DNA from: an uncultured Microbacterium sp.
GTDB lineage: Bacteria > Actinomycetota > Actinomycetes > Actinomycetales > Microbacteriaceae
NCBI RefSeq assembly: GCF_947489255.1
Contig: NZ_CANLCY010000001.1
Coordinates: forward strand, 248,001 to 312,000
DNA: 64,000 nucleotides
Reading direction: 5' to 3'
Shown here: positions 59,913-64,000 of the stretch, piece by piece
Numbering within the stretch: the first letter of the stretch is position 1
Layout of the letters: each line of letters starts with the position of its first letter
Position numbers and translations under genes: made by a program
Notes under the pieces: model-generated
Seen by the model: only the letters and a program-made list of their open reading frames with translations
The model's database searches: none
Told to the model about the DNA's origin: nothing

Positions 59913-60566
59913 CTAGACGTCGGTCGGATCGTCGGCGCCGTCGCCGTGGACGACCTCCTTGACGATCAGCAGGCGGTACGGCGAGCCGTCGGGCGAATGC
60001 CAGCGATGCGGCGTGCCCGAGCGGCAGTAGACGGAGTCGCCGACGTGGAGCGTGCGCTCTCCGAACGCGCCGAACGAGATCACGATCGAGCCCTCGAGCA
60101 CCGTGAGGAACTCGTCCTCGTCGTGCACGTAGTGATCGCCCGGCTGCGGGTTGCTGCCGGTGAACTCGAGCGGCTCGAAGCGTCGAGGGCCCTCCGCGAG
60201 CAGGCGGGCGGTGCCTTCCGCGTACGGACCCGTCACGCCCTCGCCGGCGGCGACGAACGACGGCTGCGCGTCGGCATCGGCGCGCGGCGGCTCCGAGCCC
60301 GCGATCAGCTCGACCCGACTCGTGCCCAGGGCCCGCGCCAGGCGCTCGAGGCTCGCCATGCTGGGGCGGGCGAGCCCGCGCTCGAGCTGGCTGAGGAAGG
60401 GGTGCGACAGCTCGGCCGCCTCGGCCAGCTGGGTGAGCGTGAGCCCTCGCGCCTTGCGCAGGCCGCGCAGGTGCGCGCCGAGACGCTCGTCGCTCGTGGG
60501 GGTCTGCGGGGTGGGGGTCGAGTGCGCGGACGAGAGGGGGACCGCCGGTGGTGCCATGGACGTCAT
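59913..60566 (-). CDS. XRE-family regulator with cupin domain
   Basis: A 217-aa protein: an XRE helix-turn-helix (LGAHLRGLRKARGLTLTQLAEAAELSHPFLSQLERGLARPSMASLERLARALGTS, about residues 30-83) and a C-terminal cupin (PGDHYVHDEDEFLTVLEGSIVISFG and GDSVYCRSGTPHRWHSPDG), the SutR/PuuR-like layout. The cupin probably senses a small ligand of the pathway. The ATG overlaps the amidohydrolase stop (ATGA), so it regulates its own operon, a reasonable inference from position. Confidence 0.9.
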   Translation of the reverse strand: MTSMAPPAVPLSSAHSTPTPQTPTSDERLGAHLRGLRKARGLTLTQLAEAAELSHPFLSQLERGLARPSMASLERLARALGTSRVELIAGSEPPRADADAQPSFVAAGEGVTGPYAEGTARLLAEGPRRFEPLEFTGSNPQPGDHYVHDEDEFLTVLEGSIVISFGAFGERTLHVGDSVYCRSGTPHRWHSPDGSPYRLLIVKEVVHGDGADDPTDV

Positions 60567-61861
60567 CGTGCCACCCTCTCGAAGAGTCGGGCGACGATCT
60601 CGCCCTCGTCGGCCGTGACCAGCCCGCCCTCGTCGACCACGACGCGACCGGCGACGAGAACCGCGCGCGGACGCCGCCCGGGCGAGGCCCACAGCAGGCC
60701 CGCGACCGGATCAGCCACGCCCGCGTCGGCCACTCCCGACACGTCCCACAGGCAGAGGTCGCCCGCCGATCCCGGCGTGAGGCGCCCCAGATCGCTCCGG
60801 CCGAGGCCGTCGGCGGAGCCCGCCGTGGCCATCGTCAACACCTCGGATGCCGGCAGCTGGGGCCCCACCAGCGCCGACACCTGCATCGCCAGGCGCGCGT
60901 CCGCGAGCAGGTGCCCCGCGTCGTTGCTGCCGCCGCCGCTCGTCCCGAGCCCCACCGCGATCCCGGCGTCGAGGAGGCGCCGCACGGGCGCCACCCCCCA
61001 CCCCATGGGCACGTCGCAGCCGGGAGCGTGGGTGGCGGTGACCCCGGATGCCGCGAGGCGGGCGATCTCGTCGGGCGTGACGTCGCACAGGTGCGCGAGG
61101 GTCACGTCGGGCCCCAGCCACCCCCACTCCTCGAGCAGGTCGAGCGGCCGGCGCCCGTAACGCTCGAGCGCGATCTCGACGTCGACCACCTCGTTCGCCT
61201 GCGTGCGTCGGCGCAGTCCGTGGCGTCGAGCGACCTCGCCCAGCAGGGCGAAGGTCTCACGGGGATCGCTGTGCACGCCCGCGGGCCCGACCGCGACCTG
61301 GAGCATCCCGTCGGCCGAAACGCCCCCGACGCCGTCGGGCACGAGCGCCGACACGATCGCCTCGGCCGAGATCGCGGCCTCCTGCGGGTCGTCGCGGGCC
61401 GCGCCGCGGACGAACGCCACGCGTGCGCCGAGGTCGGATGCCGCGGTCGCCGCGCCCCGCGCGATCCCGACCGTGTCCGCGCCGCTCGGCCACGTCAGGT
61501 GGTGGTCGGCGACCGTGGTCACCCCGCTCAGCAGGGCCTCGGCGAGACCGGCGCGCGCGGCGAGGAGAGTCAGTTCGGGGTCGACGACCGCGTCGGCGTA
61601 CGCCGCCGCCATCGCCGGCAGCCAGTCGCGCATCGGGATGCCCCGGGTTCCGGGAAGGGTGCGGAACGCGGTCTGCAGCAGGTGGTGGTGGGCGTTCACC
61701 AGACCCGGCGTCACGACGCACCCGCTCGCGTCGACGACCCGCGCCCCGGTGAGGTCGGCCGAATCCACGACGCGTCCGTCGGCGATCACGACGTCGCCCG
61801 TGCGCACGCGCGCGGAGTCCTCGACGACGGCGACCGCGCCGCGGACGACGACGACGCTCAT
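60563..61861 (-). CDS. Amidohydrolase (8-oxoguanine deaminase/TrzN-like) with altered active site
   Basis: A 432-aa amidohydrolase-superfamily protein. The first metal motif is intact (NAHHHLLQT), as is the LAHLCDVTPDEI histidine. But where relatives have THLAE the sequence reads TQANE, replacing a metal-ligand His by Gln, and where relatives have GTDGSASND it reads GTSGGGSND, replacing the catalytic Asp by Ser. The fold, length and AtzB/TrzN/8-oxoguanine deaminase-like segments (MRDWLPAMAAAYAD, GWGVAPVRRLLDAGI) remain. It lies between xdhC and the cupin regulator. It may have a changed chemistry, bind its substrate only, or be inactive. Confidence 0.8.
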   Translation of the reverse strand: MSVVVVRGAVAVVEDSARVRTGDVVIADGRVVDSADLTGARVVDASGCVVTPGLVNAHHHLLQTAFRTLPGTRGIPMRDWLPAMAAAYADAVVDPELTLLAARAGLAEALLSGVTTVADHHLTWPSGADTVGIARGAATAASDLGARVAFVRGAARDDPQEAAISAEAIVSALVPDGVGGVSADGMLQVAVGPAGVHSDPRETFALLGEVARRHGLRRRTQANEVVDVEIALERYGRRPLDLLEEWGWLGPDVTLAHLCDVTPDEIARLAASGVTATHAPGCDVPMGWGVAPVRRLLDAGIAVGLGTSGGGSNDAGHLLADARLAMQVSALVGPQLPASEVLTMATAGSADGLGRSDLGRLTPGSAGDLCLWDVSGVADAGVADPVAGLLWASPGRRPRAVLVAGRVVVDEGGLVTADEGEIVARLFERVAR

Positions 61862-62832
61862 GCGCTCCTCACGGCGCACGATCCGGCATCCGCCTGCGAC
61901 GCGTCGCCGCGGTGCAGGCGCCCGGTCAGGCCCTCGCTCAGCGGCCGCGCGTCGGCGGCGTTGCGGGACGACACGATCTCGGCGATCACCGACAGCGCCG
62001 TCTCCTCGGCGGTGGCCCCGCCGAGGTCGAGACCCAGGGGCGAATGCAGTCGTGCGAGCTCGGCATCCGTCACTCCGACCCCGCGCAGCAGGTGCGCCCG
62101 CCGCGCGACGGTCGCCCGCGCCCCCATCGCGCCGACGAAGCCGACCGGCATGCGCAGCGCCGTCCGCAGGGCGGGCACGTCGAGTCGCTCGTCGTGCGTC
62201 AGCACGCACACCGCGGTGCGCTCGTCGGCGTCGTCGAGGGAGGCGAGGAAGTCGTGAGGCGCGGCGACGACGACCTCGACGGCGTCGGGGAAGCGCTCGC
62301 GGGTGGCGAGCAGCGCCCAGTCGTCGCACACCGTCACCGCGAATCCGGCCGCCGCTCCCAGGCGGCACAGGGCCGCGGCGTGCTCCCCGGCGCCGAGGAT
62401 GATCAGGCGCGGGGCGGCGGGCCGCTCGAGCACGAGCGGTTCTCCGTCGAGCTCGAGGCGCACGCGCGCGCTGCGTCCTGCGCGAGCCGCGTCGAGCGCC
62501 GGGCGGATGCCGTCGTCGAGCGGGTAGGCGACGACGTCGACCGCGCCACCGCACGCGAGGCCCGCGGCGATGGGGGTGACGATGCCGTCGTCGGTGAAGC
62601 CGAAGCGCGCGCGGCGCACCGACCCGGTGCGCAGCACGTCGAGTCCGAGCATCACGGCATCGTTCTCGACGCAGCCGCCCGAGATCGATCCGATCACGCG
62701 CGCGTCGCGCGTGACGACGAGGGTGGCGCCCACGCCGCGCGGCGCGCTGCGCACGACGGCGGTGACCGTGACCGCCGCGAGAGGCATCCCGGCATCCATC
62801 AGGGGCACCAGGTCGGCGGCCAGATCGAGCAT
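61858..62832 (-). CDS. xdhC: XdhC-family molybdoenzyme maturation protein
   Basis: A 324-aa protein with an N-terminal XdhC/CoxI domain (AVVRSAPRGVGATLVVTRDARVIGSISGGCVENDAV, about residues 25-61) and a C-terminal Rossmann XdhC_C domain (RLIILGAGEHAAALCRLGAAAGFAVTVCDDW). XdhC binds molybdenum cofactor, stabilises it and delivers it to xanthine dehydrogenase-like hydroxylases. The start at ATG 62832 fits a leaderless transcript: TACCGT ends 7 nt upstream. It is divergent from mocA. No xdhA/xdhB subunits are in the window. Confidence 0.9.
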   Translation of the reverse strand: MLDLAADLVPLMDAGMPLAAVTVTAVVRSAPRGVGATLVVTRDARVIGSISGGCVENDAVMLGLDVLRTGSVRRARFGFTDDGIVTPIAAGLACGGAVDVVAYPLDDGIRPALDAARAGRSARVRLELDGEPLVLERPAAPRLIILGAGEHAAALCRLGAAAGFAVTVCDDWALLATRERFPDAVEVVVAAPHDFLASLDDADERTAVCVLTHDERLDVPALRTALRMPVGFVGAMGARATVARRAHLLRGVGVTDAELARLHSPLGLDLGGATAEETALSVIAEIVSSRNAADARPLSEGLTGRLHRGDASQADAGSCAVRSA

Positions 62833-62839
62833 GGGGGCG

Positions 62840-62845
62840 ACGGTA
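62840..62845 (-). promoter_or_regulatory. Leaderless -10 hexamer for xdhC
   Basis: On the minus strand TACCGT is followed by 7 nt and then the xdhC ATG; there is no ribosome site. The same gap also has TACGCT (62869-62874) on the plus strand before the mocA start, so two promoters run divergently in 51 bp. Confidence 0.5.
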
Positions 62846-62883
62846 GTCGGGGCGTGTTTCGCGCACGCTACGCTGTCGTGACC

Positions 62884-63453
62884 ATGCCCGCCGCGCCCCC
62901 CGTCGCCGTCTCGGGACTGGTCCTGGCTGCGGGGGCGGGTCGTCGTTTCGGCGGGCCCAAGGCCCTCGCCCGCACCCCGGCGGGAACGCCGTGGGTGGCT
63001 CTCACGGTGCGCGCGCTGATCGAGGGCGGATGCCGCGACGTCACCGTCGCGCTCGGGGCCGGCGTCGATGAGGCGGCGGCGCTCGTGCCCGCGGAGGCGT
63101 CGATCGTACGGGTCGAGGACTGGGAATCGGGGATGGCGGCCTCGCTGCGCGCGGGACTGGCCGCCCTGTCGTCGGGGTCGGCGCTCGCGGCCGTCGTCGT
63201 CCCCGTCGACACCCCCGAGCTGGTGCCTGCGGCCGTCGCGCGCGTCGCCCGCAGAGCCGCCCCCGACGCCCTCGCCCAGGCCGCCTACGACGGTGCGCCG
63301 GGGCATCCGGTGCTGCTCGGACGGGCCCACTGGGCAGCGGTGTCGAGCGCCGCGCGCGGCGACGTCGGCGCGCGTCCCTACCTGATCGCGCAGGGCGCGA
63401 CGCTCGTCGAGTGCGCCGATCTGTGGTCGGGTGCCGACCGCGACGTGCGTTGA
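62884..63453 (+). CDS. mocA: Molybdenum cofactor nucleotidyltransferase (MocA/MobA-like)
   Basis: A 189-aa NTP-transferase: GLVLAAGAGRRFGGPKAL is the nucleotide-binding loop, and VVPVDTPELVP and GAPGHPVLLGRAHW are family blocks of MocA, which converts molybdopterin to the cytosine dinucleotide used by xanthine dehydrogenase-type enzymes. The ATG is chosen; a GTG two codons earlier (62878) is equally possible because TACGCT lies 3 nt before it and no ribosome site is visible. It is divergent from xdhC and serves the same absent hydroxylase, by inference. Confidence 0.85.
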   Translation: MPAAPPVAVSGLVLAAGAGRRFGGPKALARTPAGTPWVALTVRALIEGGCRDVTVALGAGVDEAAALVPAEASIVRVEDWESGMAASLRAGLAALSSGSALAAVVVPVDTPELVPAAVARVARRAAPDALAQAAYDGAPGHPVLLGRAHWAAVSSAARGDVGARPYLIAQGATLVECADLWSGADRDVR

Positions 63454-63687
63454 CGGCTGATCAGGGCGCGTTTTCCGGCACTTCCGGCGGCTCGGTCACG
63501 GTCCGATCACGGGCCCGGACAATTTTGACGTGGCTATAGACAAAACCCTCGGCGATGGATATTTTTTCGGAGCCGTCATAATTCGACGGACCAGAGTGCC
63601 GGGACGAAGACGTACCCGATCCGACGCCGGGGAGGGCGCGGGTGCGGACCATACGGTCCCTGCTGTTCAGAGAGGAACGCAGATCAC

Positions 63688-64000
63688 ATGCTGAAGAAAA
63701 TCCTGACCGGTGCGGCCATCGCGGCGCTCGCCGTGGGTCTCGGGGCGTGCAGCTCCACGCGCCCTGCCGACGGGGGCGGCGACGCCGCCGGTGCCAGCGG
63801 CGACTGCAACGTCGGCATCGCGATGCCGACCCGCAGCCTCGAGCGCTGGATCAACGACGGTGAGCAGCTGCAGAAGAAGCTGCAGGACGCCGGGTGCACC
63901 GTCGACCTGCAGTACGCCGACAACAAGACCGACCAGCAGATCAGCCAGATCCAGAACCAGATCTCGGGTGGGGCGAAGATCCTCGTCATCGCCGCGATCG
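63688..64000 (+). CDS. ChvE-type sugar ABC transporter substrate-binding protein (3' partial)
   Basis: The first 104 residues are visible before the window ends. A lipoprotein signal (MLKKILTGAAIAALAVGLGAC, Cys21), an acidic/Gly linker and the periplasmic-binding-protein domain start (CNVGIAMPTRSLERWINDGEQLQKKLQDAGCTVDLQYADN, then QIQNQISGGAKILVIAAI) match ChvE/multiple-sugar receptors. AGAGAGG lies about 12 nt before the ATG. The 234 bp upstream (63454-63687) are more AT-rich than the rest of the window and contain TTGACG at 63525, but I cannot assign a matching -10. Confidence 0.87.
   Translation, partial: MLKKILTGAAIAALAVGLGACSSTRPADGGGDAAGASGDCNVGIAMPTRSLERWINDGEQLQKKLQDAGCTVDLQYADNKTDQQISQIQNQISGGAKILVIAAI

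Overview
The window is a high-GC (about 70 %) actinobacterial chromosome segment. Dense GTG starts, 4-nt ATGA/GTGA overlaps, leaderless promoters of the form TAnnnT followed by 7 nt and the start codon, and the gene content point to Microbacteriaceae, most likely a Microbacterium-like soil or plant-associated heterotroph. That assignment is inference. I see no rRNA, tRNA, CRISPR array, phage or intact IS. The DNA is a mosaic of transporter-linked catabolic operons separated by unusually ornate intergenic repeats.

Layout. (1) 2-3505: a YnjB/C/D-type ABC importer cut by the left edge, converging on an orphan radical SAM gene (3598-5067). (2) 5188-19043: a monooxygenase locus with two overlapping luciferase-like (LLM) flavin monooxygenases and a 628-aa FAD/NAD(P) protein on the minus strand. 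Divergently there are a GlcD-type FAD oxidase, a full dipeptide-type ABC importer with fused ATPases and a PLP aminotransferase. A third LLM enzyme closes the locus. (3) 19259-26226: a compact operon of sugar kinase, LacD-type aldolase, AldA-type aldehyde dehydrogenase, four-carbon-acid (DUF1537) kinase, PdxA-type dehydrogenase and DeoR regulator. It reads like a complete, apparently undescribed route from a long-chain ketose to two triose phosphates. A strong hairpin ends it. (4) 26495-33322: a fructose/ribose-type importer (frcBCA) with a PfkB kinase and a FrcK-like kinase, divergent from a LacI regulator and a class II aldolase across overlapping operators.

(5) 33343-40437: three GNAT acetyltransferases, an amino-acid ABC operon split by a hairpin repeat pair, an M20 peptidase with a 29-bp hairpin array at its 3' end, and an AhpD-like protein. 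(6) 40562-42080: a degraded polymorphic-toxin locus (WXG100-like protein, Imm1 immunity protein, 5'-truncated nuclease-like toxin) abutting a short-chain dehydrogenase. (7) 42083-48010: SDR, FMN-barrel protein, esterase, metal-dependent deaminase and MFS exporter, separated by repeat-rich spacers. (8) 48285-55027: a minus-strand operon with a CodA-type deaminase, a NitT/TauT-type importer, an FAD oxidase and a creatininase, probably for uptake and opening of an N-heterocycle or creatinine-like compound. (9) 55228-58891: three glycosyltransferases. (10) 58951-63453: xdhC, an amidohydrolase with altered active-site residues, an XRE-cupin regulator and a VanB-type reductase, divergent from mocA. 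The molybdenum hydroxylase they should serve is not in the window. (11) 63688-end: start of a ChvE-type sugar-binding protein.

The strongest candidates for something undescribed are the ketose-to-tetronate operon, the intergenic hairpin families (a 71-bp element in three copies, and a paired hairpin whose stems co-vary around a constant loop), and the amidohydrolase lacking canonical catalytic residues.
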